In this document: in pieces, positions 36,592 through 45,048 of the stretch | Numbering within the stretch: position 1 is the stretch's first letter | Layout of the letters: each line of letters opens with the position of its first letter | From: JBFMDN01 sp040753915 | GTDB taxonomy: Bacteria; Desulfobacterota; Desulfomonilia; Desulfomonilales; Desulfomonilaceae | Direction: 5' to 3' | Length of the DNA stretch: 64,000 nt | NCBI GenBank assembly: GCA_040753915.1 | Contig: JBFMDN010000027.1 | Span: 1-64,000, forward strand | The notes under the pieces: generated by a model | Database searches by the model: none | Seen by the model: only the letters and a program-made list of their open reading frames with translations | Told to the model about the DNA's origin: nothing | Translations under genes and position numbers: made by a program

Positions 36592-38799
36592 ATGAATGAA
36601 GATAGCAAGTCCCCGGTGATGGGCGGATCTAATCGGCCCGCTTTCGGTAAAGGCACGACCAACCGGGACTGGTGGCCGAACCAATTGAACCTGAAGATTC
36701 TTAACCAGAACTGTCCCATGAGCAATCCCATGGGTAAGGAGTTCAACTACGCTGAAGAATTTAAAAAACTCGACCTGCAGGCCGTGAAGAAGGACCTCTA
36801 CGCGCTGATGACCGACTCGCAGGATTGGTGGCCGGCCGATTTCGGTCACTACGGCGGGCTCTTCATCAGGATGGCGTGGCACAGCGCGGGCACCTACCGC
36901 ATCGGCGACGGCCGTGGGGGAGCGGGGTCCGGCACCCAACGCTTTGCGCCCCTCAACAGTTGGCCCGACAACGTGAACCTCGACAAGGCGCGCCGTCTGC
37001 TCTGGCCGATCAAGCAGAAATACGGCCGCAAGATCTCCTGGGCAGACCTCATGATCCTCGCCGGCAATTGCGCGCTTGAGTCGATGGGCTTTAAGACCTT
37101 CGGCTTCGGCGGCGGGCGCGAGGATGTCTGGGAGCCGGATGAAACCTACTGGGGCGCCGAAAAAGAATGGCTGGCTACGAGCGACAAGCCCGGGAGCCGT
37201 TACACCGGCGACCGGGATCTGGAAAACCCCCTGGCGGCCGTACAGATGGGCCTGATCTACGTCAACCCGGAAGGGCCGGACGGCAACCCGGATCCCCTCT
37301 TGGCGGCCAAGGATATCCGTGAGATCTTTGCTCGCATGGCGATGAACGACGAAGAGACTGTGGCGCTCATCGCCGGCGGTCACGCCTTCGGCAAAACACA
37401 CGGCGCCGGCCCGGCGTCCCATTTGGGGCCTGAGCCCGAAGCCGCCCCCATCGAGGAACAGGGCCTCGGCTGGAAGAGCAGCTTCGGCACGGGCAAAGGC
37501 GGAGACACGATCACCAGCGGCATAGAGATCACATGGACCCAAACGCCAACGAAGTGGAGCAACAACTTTTTCAGGAACCTGTTCACCTACGAATGGGAAT
37601 TGACGAAGAGCCCGGCCGGTGCGTACCAGTGGCGACCAAAGGGTGGCGCCGGTGCCGGCACGGTACCGGATGCACACGACCCGTCGAAGCGTCATGCCCC
37701 GGGCATGCTGACCACGGACATTGCCTTGAGGGTCGATCCTATCTATGAAAAGATTTCAAGGCGCTTTTACGAGAACCCCGACCAGTTGGCTGACGCCTTC
37801 GCACGGGCGTGGTTCAAGCTCACGCACCGCGACATGGGCCCTCGCTCGCGCTATCTCGGTCCGGAGGTCCCGGCCGAGGAACTGATCTGGCAAGACCCAG
37901 TACCCGCGGTCGATCATGAGCTGATCAACGAGCAGGACATCGCAGATCTTAAGGGCAAGATCCTGGCCTCCGGCCTGTCCATCTCGAAACTGGTCTCGAC
38001 AGCGTGGGCGTCGGCGTCCACGTTCCGTGGCTCCGACAAGCGCGGTGGCGCCAACGGTGCGCGCATTCGTCTCGCGCCCCAAAAGGATTGGGAAGTCAAC
38101 CAACCAACCCAACTGAAGACTGTGCTGCAGACCCTTGAGGGAATCCAAGAGGAATTCAACGCCGCGCAGTCTGGCGCAAAGAAAGTGTCACTCGCCGACT
38201 TGATTGTCCTGGGTGGATGCGCAGGTGTCGAGCAAGCTGCGAAGAATGCAGGTCACAATGTGACCGTTCCCTTCACACCCGGACGCACAGATGCGTCGCA
38301 GGAGCAAACCGACGTGGAGTCGTTCGCCGTACTCGAACCGGTTGCAGACGGGTTCCGCAACTACCTTAAAACCAAATACGCCGTGTCGGCAGAGGAACTG
38401 CTGGTGGATCGTGCGCAACTGCTGACGCTGACCGCTCCTGAGATGACGGTTCTCGTTGGCGGCATGCGGGTCTTGAATGCCAACTTCGGACAGTCCCAGC
38501 ACGGCGTCTTCACTAAGCGGCCAGAGACGCTCACCAACGACTTCTTCGTGAATCTGCTTGACATGAGCACGACATGGCAGGCAACCTCGGAAGACGAAGA
38601 CCTGTTCGAGGGCCGTGATCGGGCAACGGGCTCACTCAAGTGGACAGGCACCCGTGTCGACCTCATTTTCGGTTCAAACTCCCAACTTCGGGCTGTGGCG
38701 GAAGTCTACGGATGTGAAGACTCCCAGGAAAAGTTCGTGCACGACTTTGTGGCGGTGTGGAACAAGGTAATGAACCTTGACCGTTTCGACCTCGCATGA
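36592..38799 (+). CDS. katG: Catalase-peroxidase
   Basis: A 735-residue two-domain heme enzyme that destroys H2O2 by catalase and peroxidase activity. Distal heme pocket: RMAWHSAGTYRIGDGRGG (Arg, Trp, His). Proximal His: LIAGGHAFGKTHGAG. The Met-Tyr-Trp crosslink partners are all present, with Trp in the distal segment, Tyr in GLIYVNPEG and Met in REIFARMAMND. Full length, with both the active N-terminal and degenerate C-terminal domains. AAAGGAGGAG precedes the ATG. GC content and codon choice look higher-GC than the neighbours, hinting at acquisition by transfer. Expected to be under PerR control. Confidence 0.96.
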   Translation: MNEDSKSPVMGGSNRPAFGKGTTNRDWWPNQLNLKILNQNCPMSNPMGKEFNYAEEFKKLDLQAVKKDLYALMTDSQDWWPADFGHYGGLFIRMAWHSAGTYRIGDGRGGAGSGTQRFAPLNSWPDNVNLDKARRLLWPIKQKYGRKISWADLMILAGNCALESMGFKTFGFGGGREDVWEPDETYWGAEKEWLATSDKPGSRYTGDRDLENPLAAVQMGLIYVNPEGPDGNPDPLLAAKDIREIFARMAMNDEETVALIAGGHAFGKTHGAGPASHLGPEPEAAPIEEQGLGWKSSFGTGKGGDTITSGIEITWTQTPTKWSNNFFRNLFTYEWELTKSPAGAYQWRPKGGAGAGTVPDAHDPSKRHAPGMLTTDIALRVDPIYEKISRRFYENPDQLADAFARAWFKLTHRDMGPRSRYLGPEVPAEELIWQDPVPAVDHELINEQDIADLKGKILASGLSISKLVSTAWASASTFRGSDKRGGANGARIRLAPQKDWEVNQPTQLKTVLQTLEGIQEEFNAAQSGAKKVSLADLIVLGGCAGVEQAAKNAGHNVTVPFTPGRTDASQEQTDVESFAVLEPVADGFRNYLKTKYAVSAEELLVDRAQLLTLTAPEMTVLVGGMRVLNANFGQSQHGVFTKRPETLTNDFFVNLLDMSTTWQATSEDEDLFEGRDRATGSLKWTGTRVDLIFGSNSQLRAVAEVYGCEDSQEKFVHDFVAVWNKVMNLDRFDLA

Positions 38800-38925
38800 T
38801 CGTGGTGTAAACGTGGTTGAGGCTTCTGAAGCGTATTCTGAACTGCAAATCCGATCAACAGGAAGCGATAGCTGCCATGAATCAACCGATTTCTTGAACG
38901 CTCACAGAGGCTATTGCCAGTATAT

Positions 38926-38968
38926 GAGGGCGGCGTTTCAATACAGTCGGAAATGCCGCCCTCTGTTT
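38926..38968 (+). terminator. Terminator of katG
   Basis: A perfect 9-bp stem (GAGGGCGGC / GCCGCCCTC) extended by TTTC/GAAA after one mismatch, followed by TGTTT. It lies 127 nt after the katG stop and just before the next gene's GTG. Confidence 0.6.
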
Positions 38969-38982
38969 AGGCAGAGGTAAGC

Positions 38983-39987
38983 GTGGATCGCCGATTCGGA
39001 TTTGAGATGATTGTGAGTGTAATGATTGTGCTGGCGGGGGCCCGCCTGCTTTCGGCCGGGGCGGGCCAAGTGATTGAAAATTCTATCGGCATGCAATTTG
39101 TGCGGGTGCCGGCCGGGGAGTTTCTCATGGGCAGCGATGAGTCTCCCGAGTCCCTGGCTCTTGATTATCCGAAATATCCACGTGACCGCCTCACTAAGCT
39201 GAAGGACGAGGCGCCCGTTCATGCCGTTCGTATCACCCGTCCGTTTTATCTCGGAAAATACGAGGTGACGGTAGGGCAGTTTCGGAAATTTCTCGAGACT
39301 TCCGGCTACAGACCGGAGTCTGAGGCAGACGGCACAGGCGGTTACGGTTACAATCCGGCTTATGATCCGGCGACAACGGAGCGGGGAGACGCCTTTGACG
39401 GCCGAGATCCTCGGTATTCTTGGCGCAATCCGGGTTTTCACCAAACCGAAGATCATCCGGTCGTGAATATTACCTGGAATGATGCAGTAGCCATGGCCGA
39501 GTGGCTGAGCCGTGCGGAGGGCAGGCGGTATCGTCTGCCGACCGAGGCGGAATGGGAATACGCCTGCCGGGCTGGAACGAGTACCCGTTATTACAGCGGA
39601 AATTCACCTTCCACTCTATCCGCAATTGCCAACACCTTTGACGCCGCAGCGGCCCCTTACTGGCCCCAATGGAAAGATTTCGCGCTGGCAGAAGATGATG
39701 GCGTGGCTTTTACCGCGCCTGTGGGGAGTTTTTCGCCGAATGCCTTCGGGTTGTACGACATGCTCGGCAATGTCTGGGAGTGGGTTTCAGACTGGTATAG
39801 TGAAACCTACTACGCCGAATCCCCGTTGGTTGACCCGACTGGCCCGGCATCCGGCCACCAGCGCGTGCGCCGGGGAGGCTCCTGGCACACGTGGTCGCTT
39901 TACGCGCGAAGCACCTTTCGCAACTGGAACACTCCGCAGACCCGATACCCGCTGGTCGGTATGCGCCTCCTGTTAGAGGATGAATGA
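38983..39987 (+). CDS. Exported sulfatase-modifying-factor (FGE-sulfatase) domain protein
   Basis: A 334-residue protein with an N-terminal signal peptide (IVSVMIVLAGARLLSAGAG). The rest is one SUMF1/FGE-sulfatase domain: MQFVRVPAGEFLMGSDES, YEVTVGQFRKFLETSGY, NITWNDAVAMAEWLS, RLPTEAEWEYACRAGT, GLYDMLGNVWEWVSDW and RRGGSW. The Cys pair needed by true formylglycine-generating enzymes is absent from the RRGGSWHTWSLYARST region, so it is more likely a binding or structural member. Start is GTG with AGAGG before it. Confidence 0.85.
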   Translation: MDRRFGFEMIVSVMIVLAGARLLSAGAGQVIENSIGMQFVRVPAGEFLMGSDESPESLALDYPKYPRDRLTKLKDEAPVHAVRITRPFYLGKYEVTVGQFRKFLETSGYRPESEADGTGGYGYNPAYDPATTERGDAFDGRDPRYSWRNPGFHQTEDHPVVNITWNDAVAMAEWLSRAEGRRYRLPTEAEWEYACRAGTSTRYYSGNSPSTLSAIANTFDAAAAPYWPQWKDFALAEDDGVAFTAPVGSFSPNAFGLYDMLGNVWEWVSDWYSETYYAESPLVDPTGPASGHQRVRRGGSWHTWSLYARSTFRNWNTPQTRYPLVGMRLLLEDE

Positions 39988-40119
39988 TGGGCGGGCAATT
40001 TATGGCTAATTCTATCAGGAATTGTTCGCAATGTCGTAATGCGTAAAGGGTCCAGGCTTGAGATCTTCGCGCCAGCAAAGATCGCGGTGATGATCGAAAC
40101 GAGACGCGGCACAAGGCAA

Positions 40120-40335
40120 GAAACCGTCTCAGAACTCGGGAAACAGCAGAAACAGTGCTACGGTGAGATAGGATACTGCCCATGGAGCCCTCACCCCACC
40201 CTCTCCCAGAGGGAGATGGCTCTGTCATTCCGGGCGGTTGCACGTCCCCTCGCCCTTCGAGAGGGCTAGGGTGAGGGTGCTAAAAAGGAGGCGTGCCACG
40301 ATCTTAACATCTGCCGCAAATCCGCGAGACAGTTT
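40120..40335. repeat. Nested palindromic repeat element, copy 2
   Basis: GAAACCGTCTCAGAACTCGG at the left end, a central CCCTCACCCCACCCTCTCCC ... GGGTGAGGGT palindrome, GTGCCACGAT, and a right arm CGAGACAGTTTC. The same order as at 1043-1241. No gene lies between 39988 and 40533 besides this and the next repeat. Confidence 0.6.
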
Positions 40336-40439
40336 CGCAAGGCTCATCCGCATCATCGATATTCGCGCGAGGGGAGGTAGCCTGTGTCGGATTCCGTTCC
40401 CTTGTGGTCAGGGGGGGCGGCCACGGGAGAAAGAGAAAA

Positions 40440-40461
40440 GCAAGAAACAAAGCCTGACCCC
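40440..40461 (+). repeat. Dispersed repeat, GAAACAAAGCCTGACCCC variant, before tetR
   Basis: Followed within 7 nt by TTCTCTTGACA, giving a TTGACA at 40474-40479 that may be the -35 of the regulator gene; the -10 is weak. Confidence 0.6.
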
Positions 40462-40502
40462 AAGCCGGTTCTCTTGACATCCTCGGACCAGAGGCTCAAT
40501 TT

Positions 40503-40520
40503 GTACCAAACAGTCGGTAC
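40503..40520. promoter_or_regulatory. Candidate operator of the TetR-family regulator
   Basis: GTACCAAACAGTCGGTAC, an inverted repeat with GTACC/GGTAC ends, of the kind bound by TetR/AcrR proteins. It ends 13 nt before the regulator's ATG; autorepression and control of the downstream genes are inferred. Confidence 0.55.
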
Positions 40521-40533
40521 TGTCGAGGCAAGA

Positions 40534-41133
40534 ATGGTCGCTACCTCAAAAGGCGAGAAGACGCGTGCCAGAGTGCTCGCTGTCGCGAGGGAACTAATCA
40601 ATCAGAAGGGGTTTCGCAGCACGAGCGTGAACGACATTATCGAGGCCTCCGGCGTGAAGAAAGGGAATCTGTACTTTCATTTCGCCGGGAAAGAAGAGCT
40701 GGGCTTGGCTGTTCTCGGACAGGCTCACAAGGAGCTCATGGAGTTTCTTTCGAAGAGCATGAAGGGCGAACGGCCCCGGGAACGCCTGTCGAGCCTGCTC
40801 GATGCGGTATTCGAGAAGCAGCGGAAGACAAAATTCGTAGGCGGATGAATTTTTGGAAATACCGCTCTGGAATTGAGCGATGCGAATGACCGAATAGCTC
40901 AACTAATAAGAAACATTTTCCGGGATTGGACGAATGTCCTGGCCGAGGTCTTGCGTGAGGCGAAAGAGGCCGGAGAGATCAGGGTCCAAATCCAGCCGGA
41001 AGTGCTGGCGAAGCACATGGTTGCTACCATAGAAGGGGGCATCATGATGTCAAGGCTCAGCAAGAGCGGGGATCACCTTCGCGATTGCCTGAGCTCCATT
41101 CGCGTCTTGTTGGAAATAGATCCATCTTCATGA
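40534..41133 (+). CDS. TetR-family regulator with in-frame UGA, candidate selenoprotein
   Basis: One continuous 199-residue TetR/AcrR protein if the TGA at 40846-40848 (residue 105) is read through. The HTH is ARELINQKGFRSTSVNDIIE and SGVKKGNLYFHFAGKEEL. The stop falls in KFVGG-x-IFGNTALELSDAN, where close relatives normally have Cys (GGCxFGN). The remaining 94 residues are an intact TetR C-terminal domain in the same frame. A 5-bp hairpin with a loop G 21 nt after the UGA follows. Either selenocysteine is inserted or a recent nonsense mutation splits the gene. It is first in the arsenosugar-type locus. GAGG precedes the ATG. Confidence 0.7.
40849..40879 (+). promoter_or_regulatory. Candidate bacterial SECIS hairpin after the TetR UGA
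   Basis: CGCTC (40863-40867) pairs with GAGCG (40875-40879) around the loop TGGAATT. The loop G is the 21st base after the UGA, within the range reported for bacterial SECIS elements, which need a loop guanine about 16-37 nt downstream. Confidence 0.5.
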
Positions 41134-41234
41134 CGGGATGTTGGGGGGCCGTAGGCAGAGTCCCAATGGCCTCCCAACGAAGCCTGTGGGGGTTTTCTTT
41201 TCAATTTTAGCTGTCGAGGTCAGAGGAAATAGTC

Positions 41235-42101
41235 ATGAATGGTCAATTGTTCCGGAACATTGGCCGATTGTACGGTATCACCATCTGTGTGATAGTCGCG
41301 GTTATCGCTCTAGAGTCTAAGCAGGTAGCTGCAGAGAGCTCAAGCTTCCCGTACAACGGTTACGGTAAATTGCTGAAAACGTATGTCGACGATGCAGGAA
41401 TGGTTAATTACAGTGACTTGAAAGCAAATCGCAAGCCTCTCGACGAATTTGCTCAGTCCATGTCTCGCCTTGATCCGAAGTCTTATGACGCATGGGCCGA
41501 AGCAGAAAAGATAGCATTCTGGATCAACGCGTATAACGCTTTGACTCTCAAAGCGATCATAGATCACTACCCCATCAAGGCCTCGTTTTTCAAATCCTTC
41601 GTCTATCCCGATAACAGTATCAGGCAGATTCCCGGCGTCTGGGATAAGATCACGTTTTCGGTGATGGGGAGGGAGATCACCCTCGATGGGATCGAGCACG
41701 ACATCCTGCGGGCCAAATTCAACGAACCCAGGATTCACATGGCACTGGTCTGCGCTGCGATGGGTTGTCCTCCGTTGAGAAACGAACCGTATGTCGGGGG
41801 ACAGTTGGATTCTCAGCTCCGTGACCAGACGACCAAGTTCCTGCGAGACCCTGCTAAATTTCGAATTGATCGCACCAGCAACCAGGTTTATCTGTCTCCG
41901 ATTTTCGACTGGTTCGGCGAGGATTTCGTGAAGACATACAGCGCGACCCAAAACCTTTTAGGGTTTCCGGAAAAGCAAAAGGCCGTGCTCAATTTCACAA
42001 GCCGTCATGTGGAGCCTGGTGACAAGGGCTACCTCCTGACGGGAAACTTTTCCATCGAATACTTGAAGTACGACTGGTCGTTGAACGAGAAGAGGCAATA
42101 G
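41235..42101 (+). CDS. DUF547 protein, exported
   Basis: A 288-residue protein with an N-terminal signal or anchor (ITICVIVAVIALESKQVAAE), then a DUF547 domain: KIAFWINAYNALTLKAIIDH, then ITLDGIEHDILRAKF and HMALVCAAMGCPPLRNEPY. The family is of unknown activity, with a conserved Cys-x-x-x-x-Cys in the last segment here. AGAGGAA precedes the ATG. Co-directional with the regulator before and the oxidoreductase after; DUF547 genes often accompany TVP38/disulfide-oxidoreductase and ArsS genes. Confidence 0.85.
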   Translation: MNGQLFRNIGRLYGITICVIVAVIALESKQVAAESSSFPYNGYGKLLKTYVDDAGMVNYSDLKANRKPLDEFAQSMSRLDPKSYDAWAEAEKIAFWINAYNALTLKAIIDHYPIKASFFKSFVYPDNSIRQIPGVWDKITFSVMGREITLDGIEHDILRAKFNEPRIHMALVCAAMGCPPLRNEPYVGGQLDSQLRDQTTKFLRDPAKFRIDRTSNQVYLSPIFDWFGEDFVKTYSATQNLLGFPEKQKAVLNFTSRHVEPGDKGYLLTGNFSIEYLKYDWSLNEKRQ

Positions 42102-42359
42102 TCGTGATTCCAAATATGTAAATATGTAGCCTCGGGCGGAAGCCTTGAGGGTTTTGGGGGAAAATACGCTGTAAGAATTTCGTCTCTCGGACGACCAACT
42201 GTCAGATCGAAGGGACTCAGCGAGACGGCTCGAGCCACGATCTTACGGGGGAAAGGGCTCGGACAACCGGTCGAATGGGGCCAGTCGAGAAAATCGCTGT
42301 TCAATGGGCCCGTCCTAGAGTCGAAACTGAATGCTCGGGCTGTCGCGACGGGGGATGAA

Positions 42360-44663
42360 ATGAATCATGTAGCCGAACAAACGGGAAAGCGATCGGACCA
42401 GGGTTCAGCAAAGATACTTGCCCGAATGGTCCTCCTTGGTATGACAGCAATTGTCTTGGCGGCGTTTCTCCTAATCGTACCGGTGAAGCAATACCTCGCG
42501 GCAGCTCTTGAGTGGACGCAGGGACTCGGAATTTGGGGACCGTTGTTTGTCGCGGGCTTCTACGTGTTGGCAGCGATACTTTTTCTTCCGGGATCGGTTC
42601 TCACCTTAGGTGCGGGGTTCTTGTTCGGGGTGCCCGTAGGAGTGCTCACCGTTTGGGTCGGAGCCAACTTGGGAGCTATTGCAGCATTCCTGATAGGCAG
42701 GACTGTTGCGCGAGACTGGGTGGCCCAAAAGGTTAGTGGAAATCCGAAGTTCGCTGCCATTGATGAGGCAGTGCGAAGAGAAGGATTCAAGATCGTGCTC
42801 CTTCTCAGATTAAGCCCGGTCTTCCCATTCAACTTTCTCAATTACGCACTCGGTCTTACCAAGGTCTCATTCGGGAACTACGTGTTGGCCTCACTGATCG
42901 GCATGTTGCCGGCCACGTTGATGTACGTTTACTTCGGCTCCGCGGCAAGGTCCCTGACAGAGGTGGCTGCCGGCAAAGTGGAAGCGGGTGCTGCAGGCCA
43001 GGCATTCTTTTGGGCCGGCCTGGCGGCCACGATCGCCGTGGCAGTATTTGTCACGAGACTTGCTCGAAGGAGCCTGAAAGAAGTGGATGAGGCGGTAGCT
43101 CCTGACATCACGAACAACGCGCAGCCCCGCCCTCAGCCTTCTATGGAGCAGAAACTCGAGGTCCTCCCTGATGACGATTACAACCGGGAGTTGGTCTCTA
43201 ATGTTCATCCACACGGTTGGAAAAATCCCGAGCCTGCAGATCGTTACAACCTCGTCGTTATCGGCGCAGGCACTGCCGGCCTCGTCACTGCGGCAGGGGC
43301 AGCCGGTCTCGGCGCAAAGGTCGCGCTCGTGGAAAGGCACCTTATGGGAGGAGATTGCCTGAATTATGGGTGCGTTCCATCCAAGGCCCTTATTCGGTCG
43401 TCCAGAGCGTACGCTGAAATCCGGGGCTCTCAAAACTACGGAATTGAGGTGGACGGAAAGGTGACCGTTGATTTTTCCTCCGTGATGGAGCGGCTGAGAC
43501 AACTGAGGGCAAAGATCAGTCACCACGATTCCGCGAATCGGTTCAAGGAGCTTGGGGTTGACGTCTTCATGGGAAATGCCAAATTTACCGCCCCCAATAC
43601 TGTAGAGGTCAGCGGTAAGTCCTTGCGGTTCAAGAAGGCTGTGATAGCCACTGGCGCGAGAGCCGTACATCCTGAAATCCAAGGTCTTTCCGAGGCGGGC
43701 TTTCTTACGAATGAGACGGTCTTTTCCTTGACCCAAAGGCCTTCTCGGCTTGCTGTCATCGGAGGTGGTCCCATAGGTTGCGAAATGGCACAGGCGTTCC
43801 AGAGACTTGGCAGTCAGGTGGTTCTCTTCCATAAGAATGATCACATACTCGACCGCGAGGACGGGGACGCTGCGGAAATCATTCAAAATCGCTTCATCAG
43901 AGAAGGGGTGCGGCTGATCCTTAATAGTGACCTGAAAGAGGTCCGCGTAGTAAATGGTGAGAAGGTTATTCACTTCGAGGTTGGTGGAAAACCGGATTCC
44001 GTTGCAGTGGACCAAATCCTTGTAGGAGCGGGCCGGGCGCCCAACGTGGAGGATCTGAATTTGGAGGCCGTAGGGGTGCAATATGACAAGCGAAAGGGGG
44101 TTTTCGTCGACGATCATCTGCGGACCACCAACCCGGCCATATTTGCCGCCGGTGACATCTCAATGAATTACAAGTTCACCCACACCGCGGATGCTGCTGC
44201 TCGAATCGTTATCCAGAACGCTCTTTTCGCGGGATCGAAGAAGCTCAGTGCTCTTACCGTACCCTGGTGCACGTACACTGATCCGGAAATAGCTCATGTC
44301 GGGATGTACGAGAGAGAGGCGGCAAAACGGGGCATAGCGGTTGACACGTTCGTCAGGCCTCTTGCCGAAGTTGACAGGGCTGTGCTCGACGGTCAAGACG
44401 AGGGGTTCGTCAAGATTCATGTGAAAAAGGCAACGGATCAGATCGTCGGAGCTACCATCGTGGCTGCTCATGCGGGCGAAATGATAAGCGAGCTCACACT
44501 GGCCATGGTCGGCAAGGTAGGGCTCGGGACGATTTCCAGCGTCATCCACCCGTACCCGACCCAAGCTGAAGCGATCAAGCAGGCTGCCGACGCGTACAAT
44601 CGCACCCGGTTGACCCCGTTTCTCAAGACGCTGTTCACGAAATGGCTTTCCTGGACTCGTTAA
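42360..44663 (+). CDS. TVP38/SNARE-associated membrane domain fused to FAD disulfide oxidoreductase
   Basis: A 767-residue fusion. Residues about 20-240 are a TVP38/TMEM64 (SNARE-associated/DedA-like) membrane domain with LFLPGSVLTLGAGFLFG and LRLSPVFPFNFLNYALGLTK. Residues about 295-765 are a pyridine-nucleotide-disulfide oxidoreductase like mercuric reductase: FAD motif VVIGAGTAGLVTAAGAAGLGA, redox pair GGDCLNYGCVPSKAL, NAD site AVIGGGPIGCEMAQAF, C-terminal VHPYPTQAEAIKQAAD. It presumably moves electrons from NAD(P)H to a thiol at the membrane; no N-terminal mercury-binding domain. GGGGATGA precedes the ATG. Confidence 0.9.
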   Translation: MNHVAEQTGKRSDQGSAKILARMVLLGMTAIVLAAFLLIVPVKQYLAAALEWTQGLGIWGPLFVAGFYVLAAILFLPGSVLTLGAGFLFGVPVGVLTVWVGANLGAIAAFLIGRTVARDWVAQKVSGNPKFAAIDEAVRREGFKIVLLLRLSPVFPFNFLNYALGLTKVSFGNYVLASLIGMLPATLMYVYFGSAARSLTEVAAGKVEAGAAGQAFFWAGLAATIAVAVFVTRLARRSLKEVDEAVAPDITNNAQPRPQPSMEQKLEVLPDDDYNRELVSNVHPHGWKNPEPADRYNLVVIGAGTAGLVTAAGAAGLGAKVALVERHLMGGDCLNYGCVPSKALIRSSRAYAEIRGSQNYGIEVDGKVTVDFSSVMERLRQLRAKISHHDSANRFKELGVDVFMGNAKFTAPNTVEVSGKSLRFKKAVIATGARAVHPEIQGLSEAGFLTNETVFSLTQRPSRLAVIGGGPIGCEMAQAFQRLGSQVVLFHKNDHILDREDGDAAEIIQNRFIREGVRLILNSDLKEVRVVNGEKVIHFEVGGKPDSVAVDQILVGAGRAPNVEDLNLEAVGVQYDKRKGVFVDDHLRTTNPAIFAAGDISMNYKFTHTADAAARIVIQNALFAGSKKLSALTVPWCTYTDPEIAHVGMYEREAAKRGIAVDTFVRPLAEVDRAVLDGQDEGFVKIHVKKATDQIVGATIVAAHAGEMISELTLAMVGKVGLGTISSVIHPYPTQAEAIKQAADAYNRTRLTPFLKTLFTKWLSWTR

Positions 44664-44701
44664 GGCGAGCTTCCACATTCGATGTTGTCCGGAGGAGACA
44701 C

Positions 44702-45034
44702 ATGGATACCTACTATGATCCCAAAGACTTGCCGAAATTCGCCGACGTGGGTGACGAGGCGCCCGAACTTGCAAAGAAGTTCTTCGACTACTACGGAGCG
44801 GTGTTCGCCGAAGGCGAGCTCACCGAAAGAGAGAAGGCCTTGATCGCTCTGGCCGTGGCGCACGCGATTCAATGTCCGTACTGTATTGACGCCTATACCC
44901 AGGCCTGTCTGGAAAAGGGAGCCAGTCTCGGTGAAATGACGGAGGCTGTTCACGTAACTACGGCGATCAGAGGAGGTGCTTCCCTCGTTCACGCCACCCA
45001 GATGAGAAAGATCGCCAAGAAGCTTTCCATGTGA
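44702..45034 (+). CDS. AhpD/carboxymuconolactone-decarboxylase-like protein, ArsS-associated
   Basis: A 110-residue single-domain CMD/AhpD protein. The redox motif ALAVAHAIQCPYCIDAY contains CPYC and the His that completes the AhpD catalytic set. Members next to ArsS-type radical SAM genes form a distinct branch called arsenosugar biosynthesis-associated peroxidase-like. GGAGGAG precedes this ATG and rules out the start 60 nt upstream. Its end overlaps a possible GTG of the next gene. Confidence 0.9.
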   Translation: MDTYYDPKDLPKFADVGDEAPELAKKFFDYYGAVFAEGELTEREKALIALAVAHAIQCPYCIDAYTQACLEKGASLGEMTEAVHVTTAIRGGASLVHATQMRKIAKKLSM

Positions 45035-45048
45035 CCGCGGAGGGCGTC

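Noticed and set aside
36538..37695. 385-codon leftward frame
   Set aside because: Antisense to katG; high GC of that gene keeps the opposite frame open.
38983..39987. True formylglycine-generating enzyme
   Set aside because: The domain fold matches, but the catalytic cysteines are absent and no sulfatase gene is near.
42891..44117. 408-codon leftward frame
   Set aside because: Antisense to the oxidoreductase fusion gene; no recognisable domain.
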